NCBI RefSeq assembly: GCF_003025035.1
Contig: NZ_PYJN01000001.1
Coordinates: forward strand, 187,501 to 251,500
Direction: 5' to 3'
Origin: Rhizobium sp. SEMIA4064
GTDB taxonomy: Bacteria; Pseudomonadota; Alphaproteobacteria; Rhizobiales; Rhizobiaceae
Length of the DNA stretch: 64,000 nt
The notes beneath the pieces were generated by a model. That model saw only the letters and a list, made by a program, of their open reading frames with translations, was not told the origin of the DNA and made no database searches. The position numbers were made by a program, and so were the translations under genes. Positions 17,383 to 26,556 of the stretch are shown here, piece after piece (the stretch's first letter is position 1; every line of letters begins with the position of its first letter).

Positions 17383-19386
17383 TTATACCTGTCCTGCGAG
17401 CTGCTTCGTACGCTCGTTCTCGGTCTTCACGACCTGATCGGCGGGGATGTAGAAGTCGCGCTTATAGTTGAAGGTATGGCCGATCGTAATGGCGATCATT
17501 GCGACGAAGGTGATGGCGGCAAGCCACCACATGTACCAGATCATGCCGAATGCGAAGGCGATGGAGAGAACGCCGAGGATGACGCCCGTGCCGGTATTCT
17601 TCGGCATGTGGATCGGGATGAAACCCTCCGTCGGACGCTGATAGCCACGGTTCTTCATGTCCCACCACGCGTCGTGATCGTAGACGATCGGCGTGAAGGC
17701 GAAGTTGTAGGCCGGCGGCGGCGACGAGGTGGACCATTCCAGCGTACGGCCGCCCCAGGGGTCGCCGGTATGATCGCGAAGTTCTTCGCGCTTCATGAAG
17801 CTGACGCCGAGCTGGATGAGGAAGCAGGCGATGCCGATGGCGATCAGTCCGGCGCCGAAGGCCGCGATGATGAACCAGATCTGCAGCGACGGATCGTCGA
17901 ACTGGCTTACGCGGCGGGTGACGCCCATCAGGCCGAGGATGTAGAGCGGCATGAAAGCGAACCAGAAGCCGATCTGCCAGAACCAGAAGCTCATCTTGCC
18001 CCAGAAGGGATCGAGCTTGAAGCCGAAGGCCTTCGGGAACCAGTAGTTGACACCCGCGAACATGCCGAAGAGCACGCCGCCGATGATCACGTTATGGAAG
18101 TGGGCGATCAGGAACAGCGAGTTGTGCAGCACGAAGTCGGCCGGCGGAACCGCAAGCATGACGCCGGTCATGCCGCCGATGGTGAAGGTCACCATGAAGC
18201 CGACGGTCCACAGCATCGGCGGCTCGTAGCGAATGCGGCCGTGGTACATCGTGAACAGCCAGTTGAAGAGCTTCGCACCCGTCGGGATCGAGATGATCAT
18301 CGTGGTGATGCCGAAGAAGGAATTGACGCTGGCGCCCGAGCCCATCGTGAAGAAGTGGTGCAGCCAGACGAGGTAGGAGAGGATCATGATCACGCAGGTG
18401 GCGTAGACCATCGAGGCGTAGCCGAAGAGGCGCTTGCCGCAGAAGGTGGCCACGACTTCCGAGAAGACGCCGAAGGCCGGCAGGACCAGGATGTAGACTT
18501 CCGGGTGACCCCAGATCCAGATGAGGTTGACATACATCATCGGATTGCCGCCGAGGTCGTTCGTGAAGAAGTTCGTACCGGCGTAGCGATCGAGGGTAAG
18601 CAGAGCGAGCGTGGCGGTCAGGATCGGGAAGCTCGCAACGATCAGGATGTTGGTGCAGAGCGACGTCCAGGTGAAGACCGGCATTTTCGTGAAGGTCATG
18701 CCCGGCGCGCGCATCTTGACGATAGTGGCGATCAGGTTGATGCCCGAAAGCGTCGTACCGATACCCGCGACCTGCAGGCCCCAGATGTAATAATCGACGC
18801 CGACGTCAGGACTGTAGGCGATGCCGGAGAGCGGCGGATAGGCCAGCCAGCCGGTCTTTGCGAATTCGCCGATGAAGAGCGAGATCATGATGACGATCGC
18901 GCCTGCCGTTGTCATCCAGAACGAGAAGTTGTTCAGGAACGGGAAGGAGACGTCGCGTGCGCCGATCTGCAGCGGCACGACGAGGTTCATCAGGCCGGTG
19001 ACGAAGGGCATCGCCACGAAGAAGATCATGATGACGCCGTGGGCGGTGAAGATCTGGTCGTAGTGATGCGGCGGCAGGTAGCCCTCGGAACCGTTGAAGG
19101 CGATCGCCTGCTGCAAACGCATCAGCAGCGCGTCGGAAAAGCCGCGCAGCAGCATGATCAAAGCCAGCACCACATACATGATGCCGATCTTCTTGTGGTC
19201 GATGCTGGTGAACCATTCCTTCCAGAGGAAGCCCCAGAGGCGGAAATAGGTGAGCAGGCCGAGCACGGCGATGCCGCCGATGGCGACGCCGATGAAGGTC
19301 GCGACGAGGATCGGCTCGTGATAGGGGATCGAATCGAGCGTCAGCCGACCGAAGATGAATTTATAGAGGTCCGGGTTGGAAAACAT
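17383..19386 (-). CDS. cyoB: Cytochrome bo3 ubiquinol oxidase subunit I
   Basis: A 667-residue heme-copper oxidase core subunit. All metal ligands are visible: [11 protein letters not shown] for low-spin heme, [10 protein letters not shown] with the CuB His and the cross-linked Tyr, WLHHFFTMG for the CuB pair, and [12 protein letters not shown] for the high-spin and low-spin heme histidines. The D-channel Asp is in [10 protein letters not shown] and the K-channel Lys in [10 protein letters not shown]. It oxidises ubiquinol, reduces O2 to water and pumps protons. Length and order match E. coli CyoB (663). Central gene of the cyoABCD operon. Confidence 0.97.
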   Translation of the reverse strand: MFSNPDLYKFIFGRLTLDSIPYHEPILVATFIGVAIGGIAVLGLLTYFRLWGFLWKEWFTSIDHKKIGIMYVVLALIMLLRGFSDALLMRLQQAIAFNGSEGYLPPHHYDQIFTAHGVIMIFFVAMPFVTGLMNLVVPLQIGARDVSFPFLNNFSFWMTTAGAIVIMISLFIGEFAKTGWLAYPPLSGIAYSPDVGVDYYIWGLQVAGIGTTLSGINLIATIVKMRAPGMTFTKMPVFTWTSLCTNILIVASFPILTATLALLTLDRYAGTNFFTNDLGGNPMMYVNLIWIWGHPEVYILVLPAFGVFSEVVATFCGKRLFGYASMVYATCVIMILSYLVWLHHFFTMGSGASVNSFFGITTMIISIPTGAKLFNWLFTMYHGRIRYEPPMLWTVGFMVTFTIGGMTGVMLAVPPADFVLHNSLFLIAHFHNVIIGGVLFGMFAGVNYWFPKAFGFKLDPFWGKMSFWFWQIGFWFAFMPLYILGLMGVTRRVSQFDDPSLQIWFIIAAFGAGLIAIGIACFLIQLGVSFMKREELRDHTGDPWGGRTLEWSTSSPPPAYNFAFTPIVYDHDAWWDMKNRGYQRPTEGFIPIHMPKNTGTGVILGVLSIAFAFGMIWYMWWLAAITFVAMIAITIGHTFNYKRDFYIPADQVVKTENERTKQLAGQV

Positions 19387-19432
19387 GGATTGCCTCTGTC
19401 CTTATAAATGTCTTGTTACTGAGCGCACGGGA

Positions 19433-20590
19433 TCAATTGCTCGGCTGCTGTGCCGGCGTTGACGAACCGGCGGTCGGTGTAGCGCTGGACGAACCGGCTG
19501 AAGCGCCGTTGCCCATCTGCATATTGCCCATGTCCATGCCCTGCATGGAGGCGTCGCCGTGCTGCATCTCGTGAGCTGTGGTGTCGCTTGCCTTTACCGG
19601 CGTGACCTCACCGGCATCCGCACCGCGGTTGTCGTAGATCAAGCGCTCGCGGTTTTCCTGGCTGTCCTTGCCGGCGCCGCCCTTGGCATCGATATGCATC
19701 ATCTCGCCCATGCACATCTTGCTGGGATCGGCGCACATATTGAGGATGGCGTCATAGAGACCGTCGTCGACCGAATTGAAGTAGCGCACCGGCTCTCTTT
19801 CGCTCGGCTTGGCGAGCGCCAGATATTCCGTGCGGCCGAGGGCCGTGCCCTGGCTCTTCACCTTCTGGACCCATCGGTCGAAGTCGGCTTGGCTAAAGCC
19901 ATGGAATTTGAAGCGCATATGCGAGAAGCCGGCGCCGCTGTAGTTGGCGGACAGACCCTGATATTCGCCGGGGTGGTTGATGACGGCATGCAGCTTCGTT
20001 TCCATGCCCGGCATGGCGTAGATCTGGCCCGCAAGTGCCGGGATGAAGAACGAGTTCATCACCGAGGAGGCCGTGATCTTGAAATTGATGGGTGCATCCA
20101 CCGGCGCGGCCAGTTCGTTGACCGTGGCAATGCCGAGATCGGGGTAGAAGAACAGCCATTTCCAATCGAGCGCCACGACTTCGACATTCACGGCCCTCGT
20201 GGTGGTCGTTACGGGCTTGCCGGCGTTGACGCGATCGAGCGGCCGATAGGGATCGAGCTGATGGGTGCTGATCCAGGTCACCGCGCCGAGCGCAATGATG
20301 ATGGCCAGCGGCGCCGACCAGATCACCAGTTCGAGGCGGGTCGAATGATGCCATTCCGGATCATAGACCGACGTCGCGTTCGACTGGCGATATCTCCAGG
20401 CAAACAACAGGGTAAGGAAAATCACCGGGACGATGATCAGCAGCATCAGGACGGTAGAGACGACGATAAGGTCGCGTTGCTGCACGGCGATGTCGCCGGA
20501 GGGAGCCATTACCACCATATTGCAGCCCGAGAGCAGCAGGGTGAGCGGCAGGACGGATAACAGGCTGAAAATCTTCGATAGTCTTGGCAC
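19433..20590 (-). CDS. cyoA: Cytochrome bo3 ubiquinol oxidase subunit II
   Basis: A 385-residue lipoprotein (lipobox LLLSGCN at residues 19-25) with two transmembrane helices and a cupredoxin domain. As in other quinol oxidases, the CuA ligands are absent (VMNSFFIPALAGQIYAMPGM). The E. coli protein has 315 residues; here about 60 extra C-terminal residues are rich in Met, His, Gly and Ser (ATAHEMQHG-like run, then MQGMDMGNMQMGNG) and may bind copper. It is the first gene of the operon, with a 46-base gap to cyoB. The 397-base upstream region is shared with a divergent MFS gene. Confidence 0.95.
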   Translation of the reverse strand: MPRLSKIFSLLSVLPLTLLLSGCNMVVMAPSGDIAVQQRDLIVVSTVLMLLIIVPVIFLTLLFAWRYRQSNATSVYDPEWHHSTRLELVIWSAPLAIIIALGAVTWISTHQLDPYRPLDRVNAGKPVTTTTRAVNVEVVALDWKWLFFYPDLGIATVNELAAPVDAPINFKITASSVMNSFFIPALAGQIYAMPGMETKLHAVINHPGEYQGLSANYSGAGFSHMRFKFHGFSQADFDRWVQKVKSQGTALGRTEYLALAKPSEREPVRYFNSVDDGLYDAILNMCADPSKMCMGEMMHIDAKGGAGKDSQENRERLIYDNRGADAGEVTPVKASDTTAHEMQHGDASMQGMDMGNMQMGNGASAGSSSATPTAGSSTPAQQPSN

Positions 20591-20987
20591 GTCTCAAAGC
20601 TCTTTTTGTTATTGACCGTACCGCGACTAAAGGACGGCGGTCATGAACGGTATGAGGTGTTTCGTCGCACCGCAGCAAGCTTGGGTGCAATGCGGGATCG
20701 ACTGCAAACGTCACCTATCGGGAAAATCCTGAGAAATCCAGAAGGTTTTCCAACGACCGGTTGCCTTTGTCGCGGCTAATATACCGAGATCGGCGGATAT
20801 GGCTACCGGTGGCGGCACGCCAACCCGGCATTGTCTTGGCAAAAAGGTCCGAATTCGGCCGGATCCAATCGCTAATTCGCGAATTATTCCATGCACGATA
20901 CTTGATAAGTTCGTAAGTTTGATAAAACATCTTATCTCGACGCGACTTCGTGGAGGAATTCGCGTCCGGAGAGGGAGGCTCCCGTAT
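20591..20987. other. Divergent promoter region of cyoA and the MFS gene
   Basis: About 400 bases. The part at 20860-20945 is AT-rich and holds GATAAG (20905) and CTTATC (20931) as an inverted pair around a second GATAA. GGGAGG at 20973-20978 is the ribosome site of the MFS gene. I could not match any known operator or sigma-factor site with confidence. Confidence 0.45.
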
Positions 20988-22325
20988 ATGGTCAGCGCCA
21001 CGCATGAATCATTAAATCCAACGTCCGCCGGTTTGGAACGCGATGCTCGCAATATGCATGCTCGCGGTACTGTCGACCCCGGCAGTATTGCCATCGGCGT
21101 GATCATCGGTCGCACGTCCGAGTTTTTCGATTTCTTCGTTTACGCCATCGCATCCGTCCTGGTCTTCCCGAAGCTGATCTTCCCCTTCGCGGATCCCCTG
21201 CACGGCACGCTGCTTTCCTTCCTGGTTTTTTCGCTCGCCTTCATCGCCCGCCCGGTCGGTTCGTTTATCTTCATGGCGATCGACCGCACCTATGGCCGCG
21301 GCGTCAAGCTGACGATCGCGATGATTCTGTTGGGCGGGTCCACGGCGTCGATGAGCTTCCTGCCTGGCTACCACGAAGTCGGCGTCTATGCGATCGTCCT
21401 GCTTGCCGCCTTGCGTATCGCTCAGGGCCTCGCGCTCGGTGGCGCCTGGGACGGTCTTGCCTCGCTGCTGGCGCTCAACGCGCCGGCCAACCGTCGTGGC
21501 TGGTATGCGATGATCCCGCAGCTCGGCGCGCCGACCGGCTTCATGCTGGCAAGCGCTCTGTTCGCATATTTCGTGGCAAACCTCTCGACGGTGGATTTCC
21601 TGGACTACGGCTGGCGCTACCCCTTCTTCTGCGCCTTCATGGTCAACGTCGTGGCGCTGTTCGCCCGGCTCCGTCTGGTTGCTACACCGGAATTCGGTGC
21701 GTTGCTGGAGCGCCATGAGCTGGAGCCGGTCAGGATGACGGAGCTTCTGCGTGTGCATGGCCGCGACGTGCTGATCGGCGCTTTCGTGCCGCTGGCAAGC
21801 TTCGCGACCTTCCATCTGGTCACGGTCTTCCCGCTTGGTTGGGTAACACTTTATAGCGCGCAAACCCCCGGTTCGTTCCTGTTGGTGGAGTTCCTCGGCG
21901 CGATCTGCGGTATCGCCGCAATCGTCAGTTCCGGCCTGCTCGCCGACCGTATCGGCCGCCGCAATCAGCTTGCCGTTGGTGCCGTGTTGATCGCGGCCTT
22001 TGCTTTCGTCGCACCCTGGCTGCTCGATGGCGGTGTCACCGGCCGCCATGTCTACGTGGTGGTCGGCTTCACGCTGCTCGGCCTCTCCTTCGGCCAGGCC
22101 GCCGGCGCCAGCGCCTCGCGTTTCAGCCGGAACTATCGCTATAGCGGTTCGGCATTGACCTCGGACCTCTCCTGGCTGATCGGTGCCGGCTTTGCGCCCT
22201 TCGTCGCGCTTGCCCTCTCCAGCCAGTTCGGTCTGGTCTATACCAGCCTCTACCTGCTCTCCGGCGTGGTTTGCACGCTGGTTGCGATCTTCTTTAGCAA
22301 AACGCTGGAAACGCGCGACAACTGA
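20988..22325 (+). CDS. MFS transporter, metabolite:H+ symporter type
   Basis: A 445-residue protein with about twelve membrane segments. It resembles the metabolite:proton symporter group (ShiA/ProP/citrate-type): GRTSEFFDFFVYAIASVLVF at helix 1, FIARPVGSFIFMAIDRTYGR with the RP-G...D-GR motif, and AALRIAQGLALGGAWDG in helix 4. ADRIGRRNQLAVG repeats the motif in the second half. Substrate may be a carboxylate or betaine-like compound; sequence alone cannot tell. ATG 20988 is chosen with GGGAGG about ten bases upstream. It is divergent from cyoA and ends before a strong terminator. Confidence 0.87.
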   Translation: MVSATHESLNPTSAGLERDARNMHARGTVDPGSIAIGVIIGRTSEFFDFFVYAIASVLVFPKLIFPFADPLHGTLLSFLVFSLAFIARPVGSFIFMAIDRTYGRGVKLTIAMILLGGSTASMSFLPGYHEVGVYAIVLLAALRIAQGLALGGAWDGLASLLALNAPANRRGWYAMIPQLGAPTGFMLASALFAYFVANLSTVDFLDYGWRYPFFCAFMVNVVALFARLRLVATPEFGALLERHELEPVRMTELLRVHGRDVLIGAFVPLASFATFHLVTVFPLGWVTLYSAQTPGSFLLVEFLGAICGIAAIVSSGLLADRIGRRNQLAVGAVLIAAFAFVAPWLLDGGVTGRHVYVVVGFTLLGLSFGQAAGASASRFSRNYRYSGSALTSDLSWLIGAGFAPFVALALSSQFGLVYTSLYLLSGVVCTLVAIFFSKTLETRDN

Positions 22326-22345
22326 TCGAACCTTTGGAACATTGA

Positions 22346-22378
22346 AAGCCGCGGCGTGAAAGCGCCGCGGCTTTTTCT
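22346..22378 (+). terminator. Rho-independent terminator after the MFS gene
   Basis: AAGCCGCGGCG pairs with CGCCGCGGCTT around a short GAAA-containing loop, then TTTTTCTTTT. It begins about 20 bases after the MFS stop codon. Confidence 0.92.
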
Positions 22379-22589
22379 TTTGATAAGACCGTGTGCATCG
22401 TCGATGCGATCGAAACCACCTACGTTCCGCGCCTGGCTGGACCTCGCCGACAAGCGATCCCTTAAATCTTGACTCCCTTTTCAAACTTTTGTGATAAAAA
22501 AGGACACACTGAAACTTGAAAACGATAGTCAAGAAAAATATAGGCTACCGCACCACCGTCACGGACGGGTTTCAAGCGAGAGGACGCCT

Positions 22590-23606
22590 ATGACTTTTTC
22601 CTTTACCCATCTCACCAGCGCCTTAGCGCTTGCCGCAGGTCTTGCGGTTGCGCCGCTGATGGCCAATGCCGCCGAATCCGAAGGCATCGTCGTCTATAAT
22701 GCGCAGCACGAGGCGTTGACGCAGGCTTGGGCAGATGGCTTCACCAAGGAAACCGGCATCAAGGTGACGATCCGCAATGGCAGCGACATGCAGTTCGCCA
22801 ACCAGATCGTCGAGGAAGGTGCGGCATCTCCCGCCGACATATTCCTGACGGAAAATTCTCCCGGCATGGCACTGGTCGATGCCAGCAAGCTCTTTGCGCC
22901 CGTAGATGCCGATACGCTGGCGCAGGTGCCGGAAACCTTCAAGGCGGCGGATGGCGATTGGGTCGGCGTTGCCGCCCGTTCCACGGTTTTCGCCTACGAC
23001 AAGACCAAGCTCAAGGAAAGCGATCTGCCGAAGTCGCTGCTCGACCTCGCCGATCCCGCCTGGAAGGGCCGTTGGGGTGCATCGCCGGCCGGTGCCGACT
23101 TCCAGGCGATCGTCAGTGCGCTTCTTGAACTGAAGGGCGAGGACGTCACCAAGTCCTGGCTGAAGGCTTTGAAGGCAAACGCGACCCCCTACAAGGGCAA
23201 CAGCGTTGCCATGAAGGCCGTCAACGCTGGCGAAATCCAGGGCGCGGTCATCTATCACTATTACTGGTTCGGCGATCAGGCGAAGACGGGCGAAAACAGC
23301 AAGAACGTCACGCTGCATTACTTCAAGAACCAGGATCCGGGCGCCTTCGTCAGCATTTCCGGCGGCGGCGTTCTCGCCTCCAGCCAACACAAGAAGGAAG
23401 CTCAGGCGTTCCTGAAGTGGATCACCGGCAAGGGCGGTCAGGCCGTTCTGCGCGACGGCGATTCCTATGAATATGCCGTCGGCAATGGCGCTCAGTCGAA
23501 CCCGAAGCTGGTGCCGCTCTCCGATCTGCAGGCGCCCAAGGTCGAGCCTTCCAAGCTGAACAGCAAGAAGGTCACCGAACTCATGACCGAAGCCGGTTTG
23601 ATCTAA
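22590..23606 (+). CDS. Ferric iron ABC transporter substrate-binding protein (FbpA-type)
   Basis: A 338-residue periplasmic binding protein. The signal peptide ends near PLMANA (residue 27), followed by ESEGIVVYNAQHEALTQAWA, the typical start of FbpA/SfuA/HitA proteins. The paired tyrosines that hold Fe(III) are visible in GAVIYHYYWFGDQ, and a further tyrosine in SYEYAVGNG. ATG 22590 begins the signal peptide; a weak GAGAGGA lies upstream. The permease and ATPase genes follow. Iron control is expected, but no clear RirA or Irr box was seen. Confidence 0.9.
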   Translation: MTFSFTHLTSALALAAGLAVAPLMANAAESEGIVVYNAQHEALTQAWADGFTKETGIKVTIRNGSDMQFANQIVEEGAASPADIFLTENSPGMALVDASKLFAPVDADTLAQVPETFKAADGDWVGVAARSTVFAYDKTKLKESDLPKSLLDLADPAWKGRWGASPAGADFQAIVSALLELKGEDVTKSWLKALKANATPYKGNSVAMKAVNAGEIQGAVIYHYYWFGDQAKTGENSKNVTLHYFKNQDPGAFVSISGGGVLASSQHKKEAQAFLKWITGKGGQAVLRDGDSYEYAVGNGAQSNPKLVPLSDLQAPKVEPSKLNSKKVTELMTEAGLI

Positions 23607-23620
23607 GTCCTTGCATCCGG

Positions 23621-23698
23621 TCCGCATGCCCTGCTAGGGGCATGCGGATGGCCATTCGGCCATTTCGATCCCGGCAATCGCCTTTGGTGGCGATTGCC
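23621..23698 (+). repeat. Tandem intercistronic hairpins between binding protein and permease genes
   Basis: TCCGCATGCCC/GGGCATGCGGA (23621-23648, 11 bp) and GGCAATCGCC/GGCGATTGCC (23673-23698, 10 bp) with a small TGGCCATTCGGCCA hairpin between. No T run follows. Such stems often protect the upstream mRNA and lower downstream expression, which suits an abundant binding protein. Confidence 0.75.
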
Positions 23699-23731
23699 TT
23701 CCTATTTCAGGGCGTGAAAGGCAGCTAAGGC

Positions 23732-25333
23732 TTGCTGCAGAAGAACACATATGCCGCGCCGGCCGCTCAGGCCGCTGCCATGCGATTGCCCCCGTTGACC
23801 GCTGCGTCCGGTGGCCGTGTTCCGCACGCTTCTGTCATCGCCCTTGCATCCGTCGTCGCGCTTTTGAGCCTTGTGCCGCTCGGCTTCATCGTCTGGGTCA
23901 CGGTCGATACCGGCTGGAGCGAAGCCATCGCGCTCATTTTCCGCAGCCGCGTCGGTGAATTGCTGACCAATACGGTCCTTCTCGAAGTCTGTACCATCCC
24001 GCTCTGCATCATGCTTGCCGTCACGCTCGCCTGGCTGACCGAGCGTACGAATATCCCGGGTGCCCGCATCTGGTCGTGGCTGGCGGTCGCGCCGCTTGCC
24101 GTGCCCGCTTTCGTGCACAGCTATGCCTGGGTCAGCCTGTTGCCGGGCATGCGTGGGCTCTGGAGCGGCGTGCTGGTATCGGTGCTTGCCTATTATCCCT
24201 TCCTCTATCTGCCGGTGGCTGCACAGTTGCGCCGTCTCGATCCGGCGATCGAGGATGCCGCCGCCTCGCTCGGCCTCGGTCCCTGGCGCGTCTTCTTCCG
24301 GGCGATCCTGCCGCAGCTTCGCCTTGCCATCTGCGGCGGCTCGCTGCTGATCGGCCTGCATCTGCTGGCGGAATACGGTCTCTATGTGATGATCCGCTTC
24401 GACACCTTTTCGACGGCGATCGTCGATCAGTTCCAATCCGCCTACAACAGCCCGGCCGCCAATATGCTCGGCGGGGTTCTCGTTTTCTGCTGCCTGCTGC
24501 TGCTCGGCATCGAGGTTTTGGTGCGCGGCAACGAGCGTTACGCCCGTGTCGGCTCCGGCGCAGCTCGCCCGGCGGACCGTCGCCGTCTCGGCTGGCTCGT
24601 CATCCCGGCCATCGCACTGCCGCTGGCAGCGGCCGTGCTGACGCTTGGCGTGCCGTTCGTGACGCTGGCGCGCTGGCTTTATCTTGGCGGCGCCGGCATC
24701 TGGCGGATGGATACGGTCGGCTCGGCCTTGCTGCAGACGATCGCGCTTGCCGTTGCCGGCGGCTTGCTGGCCACCATCGCCGCCGCTCCCATGGCCTGGC
24801 TCTCGGTGCGCGCGCCGAGCCGGCTGCAGCGCATTCTTGAAGCCTGCCACTATTATGTCGGCTCGCTGCCGGGCGTCGTGGTGGCGCTAGCGCTGGTGTC
24901 GATCACTGTGCGGCTGGTATTGCCGCTCTATCAGACCTTTGCGACACTGCTGCTCGCCTATGTCCTGCTGTTCCTGCCGCGCGCATTGGTGGGCTTGCGC
25001 TCCAGCATAGCTCAGGCACCGGTCGAGCTCGAACGCGCCGCCATGGCGTTGGGACGCACGCCAAGCCAGGCTGTGCGGCAAATCACCATGCGCCTTGCCG
25101 CGCCTGGTTTTGCGGCGAGCGTCGCCCTTGCCGCTCTCGGCATCACCAACGAATTGACGGCGACGCTAATGCTGTCGCCCAACGGCACGGAGACGTTGGC
25201 GACGAAATTCTGGTCGCTCACCAGCGAGATCGACTATGTCTCCGCCGCGCCCTATGCCTTCATGATGGTGGTGCTGTCGCTGCCGCTCACCCTTCTTCTC
25301 TATGCACAATCCAAGCGGACGGCCGGACAATGA
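23732..25333 (+). CDS. Ferric iron ABC transporter permease (fused, FbpB-type)
   Basis: A 533-residue inner-membrane protein with two homologous halves and about twelve helices. Each half has the EAA loop: [20 protein letters not shown] in the first and [20 protein letters not shown] in the second. This double-permease layout is typical of SfuB/FbpB. The frame opens with TTG 23732 (AAAGG about ten bases upstream); ATG 23780 is a safer-looking but poorly preceded alternative. The stop codon overlaps the ATPase start by ATGA. Confidence 0.9.
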   Translation: MLQKNTYAAPAAQAAAMRLPPLTAASGGRVPHASVIALASVVALLSLVPLGFIVWVTVDTGWSEAIALIFRSRVGELLTNTVLLEVCTIPLCIMLAVTLAWLTERTNIPGARIWSWLAVAPLAVPAFVHSYAWVSLLPGMRGLWSGVLVSVLAYYPFLYLPVAAQLRRLDPAIEDAAASLGLGPWRVFFRAILPQLRLAICGGSLLIGLHLLAEYGLYVMIRFDTFSTAIVDQFQSAYNSPAANMLGGVLVFCCLLLLGIEVLVRGNERYARVGSGAARPADRRRLGWLVIPAIALPLAAAVLTLGVPFVTLARWLYLGGAGIWRMDTVGSALLQTIALAVAGGLLATIAAAPMAWLSVRAPSRLQRILEACHYYVGSLPGVVVALALVSITVRLVLPLYQTFATLLLAYVLLFLPRALVGLRSSIAQAPVELERAAMALGRTPSQAVRQITMRLAAPGFAASVALAALGITNELTATLMLSPNGTETLATKFWSLTSEIDYVSAAPYAFMMVVLSLPLTLLLYAQSKRTAGQ

Positions 25334-26388
25334 CCTTTCTGGCGATTAAAAACATCGGCAAGCACTATGGCCCGGTGCACGCGCTTGACGACATCGGCCT
25401 CACGGTCGCTGCAGGCAGCCGCACTGCAGTTGTCGGCCCTTCCGGTTCCGGCAAGACGACTCTGCTGCGCATCATCGCCGGCTTCGAGACCCCGGATACC
25501 GGCCAGGTGCTGCTGGAAGGACATCTGCTGGCGGATGGGCCGGCCGTCATACCCGCGCATCGCCGCGGCATCGGCATCGTTTCGCAGGACGGCGCGTTGT
25601 TTCCGCATTTGAGCGTGGCAGAGAATATCGGCTTCGGCATGGAGCGCGGACAAGCAAACCGCGCCGAGCAGATCAACGCGTTGATCGACATGGTGGAGCT
25701 CGATCGCGGCATGCTCGATCGCCGCCCGCACCAGCTCTCCGGCGGCCAGCAGCAGCGCGTGGCACTTGCCCGCGCGCTCGGCCGCAAGCCGAGGCTGATG
25801 TTGCTGGACGAACCGTTTTCTGCGCTCGACACGGGCTTGCGCGAAAACATGCGCAAGGCAGTTGCCCGCGTCCTACAGAATGCAGGCATCACCACGATCC
25901 TGGTAACGCACGATCAGGCGGAAGCGCTCTCCTTCGCCGATCAGGTGGCGGTGCTGCGCGAGGGGAAATTGGTGCAGGCTGGAACGCCGCAAACGCTCTA
26001 TCTCAATCCCCGCGACCGCGAGACGGCCACCTTCCTCGGCGACGCCATCCTGTTGCCGGCCGAACTGGGCGATGGTTTCGCCGATTGCGCGCTTGGCCGC
26101 ATCCAGACGGACGCAAACGGCCGGCGGGGACGGGCGGAAATCATGCTGCGCCCCGAGCAGTTGCGGTTCAGCATGATCGACGGCACTGCCTCCGATGCCG
26201 TATGTGCTGGCAATGTCATCGATGTCGAATTCGGCGGCGCGGTCTGCACGGTGACGCTTGCTCTTGCCAATGTCGCAGGCGTTTCACCGCTCACCATCAA
26301 AAGCTCGAGCGTCGGCCTGCCGGAGATCGGCAGCACCGTGCACGTCAGCGTGCTCGGCAAGGCGCATGTCTTCGATGCGGTAGGCTGA
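25330..26388 (+). CDS. Ferric iron ABC transporter ATP-binding protein (FbpC-type)
   Basis: A 352-residue ABC ATPase. Walker A is GPSGSGKTT, the Q-loop is in [20 protein letters not shown], the signature is [15 protein letters not shown], Walker B is [12 protein letters not shown], and the switch His is in [15 protein letters not shown]-terminal TOBE-like regulatory domain covers about residues 240-350 ([11 protein letters not shown]). The FPHL Q-loop wording is common in FbpC/SfuC. Third gene of the iron uptake operon, overlapping the permease by four bases. Confidence 0.9.
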   Translation: MTFLAIKNIGKHYGPVHALDDIGLTVAAGSRTAVVGPSGSGKTTLLRIIAGFETPDTGQVLLEGHLLADGPAVIPAHRRGIGIVSQDGALFPHLSVAENIGFGMERGQANRAEQINALIDMVELDRGMLDRRPHQLSGGQQQRVALARALGRKPRLMLLDEPFSALDTGLRENMRKAVARVLQNAGITTILVTHDQAEALSFADQVAVLREGKLVQAGTPQTLYLNPRDRETATFLGDAILLPAELGDGFADCALGRIQTDANGRRGRAEIMLRPEQLRFSMIDGTASDAVCAGNVIDVEFGGAVCTVTLALANVAGVSPLTIKSSSVGLPEIGSTVHVSVLGKAHVFDAVG

Positions 26389-26431
26389 AAGCCTCTTTCC
26401 GGTTGAAACCGCTGGCCCCTTCGTAAAAACA

Positions 26432-26546
26432 CCTTCGCCCCAGCGGGGAGAAGGCCGAGCGAAGCTCGGGTTGAGGGGCGTTGCACCGTTAGGGTTGCCC
26501 TTCGCAGGTCCTCGTCCCTCATCCACCCTCCTGAGCTTGTCGAAGG
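26432..26546. repeat. REP-like palindromes between convergent genes
   Basis: It includes CCTTC-GCCCC/GGGG-AGAAGG (26432-26453), CCGAGC-GAA-GCTCGG (26454-26468) and CCTGAGCTTGTCGAAGG (26530-26546). The first is related to the perfect hairpins at 53000-53119 and the last occurs inverted at 39689-39705. These are dispersed intergenic repeats of rhizobia. The element lies between the convergent iron ATPase and adenine deaminase genes. Confidence 0.75.
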
Positions 26547-26556
26547 GCGGCACCTT

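Noticed and set aside
17359-19407. 682-codon open frame on the plus strand opposite cyoB
   Set aside because: It lies antisense to a clear cyoB gene, has a highly charged Asp/Glu/Arg/His composition typical of GC-rich antisense frames, and shows no domain.
21012-22532. 506-codon minus-strand frame opposite the MFS gene
   Set aside because: Antisense shadow of a membrane protein gene; charged, repeat-like residues only.
22326-22589. Iron-responsive box (RirA or Irr) upstream of the iron importer
   Set aside because: The AT-rich stretch near 22490 has no clear match to either consensus as I know them; a matrix scan would be needed.
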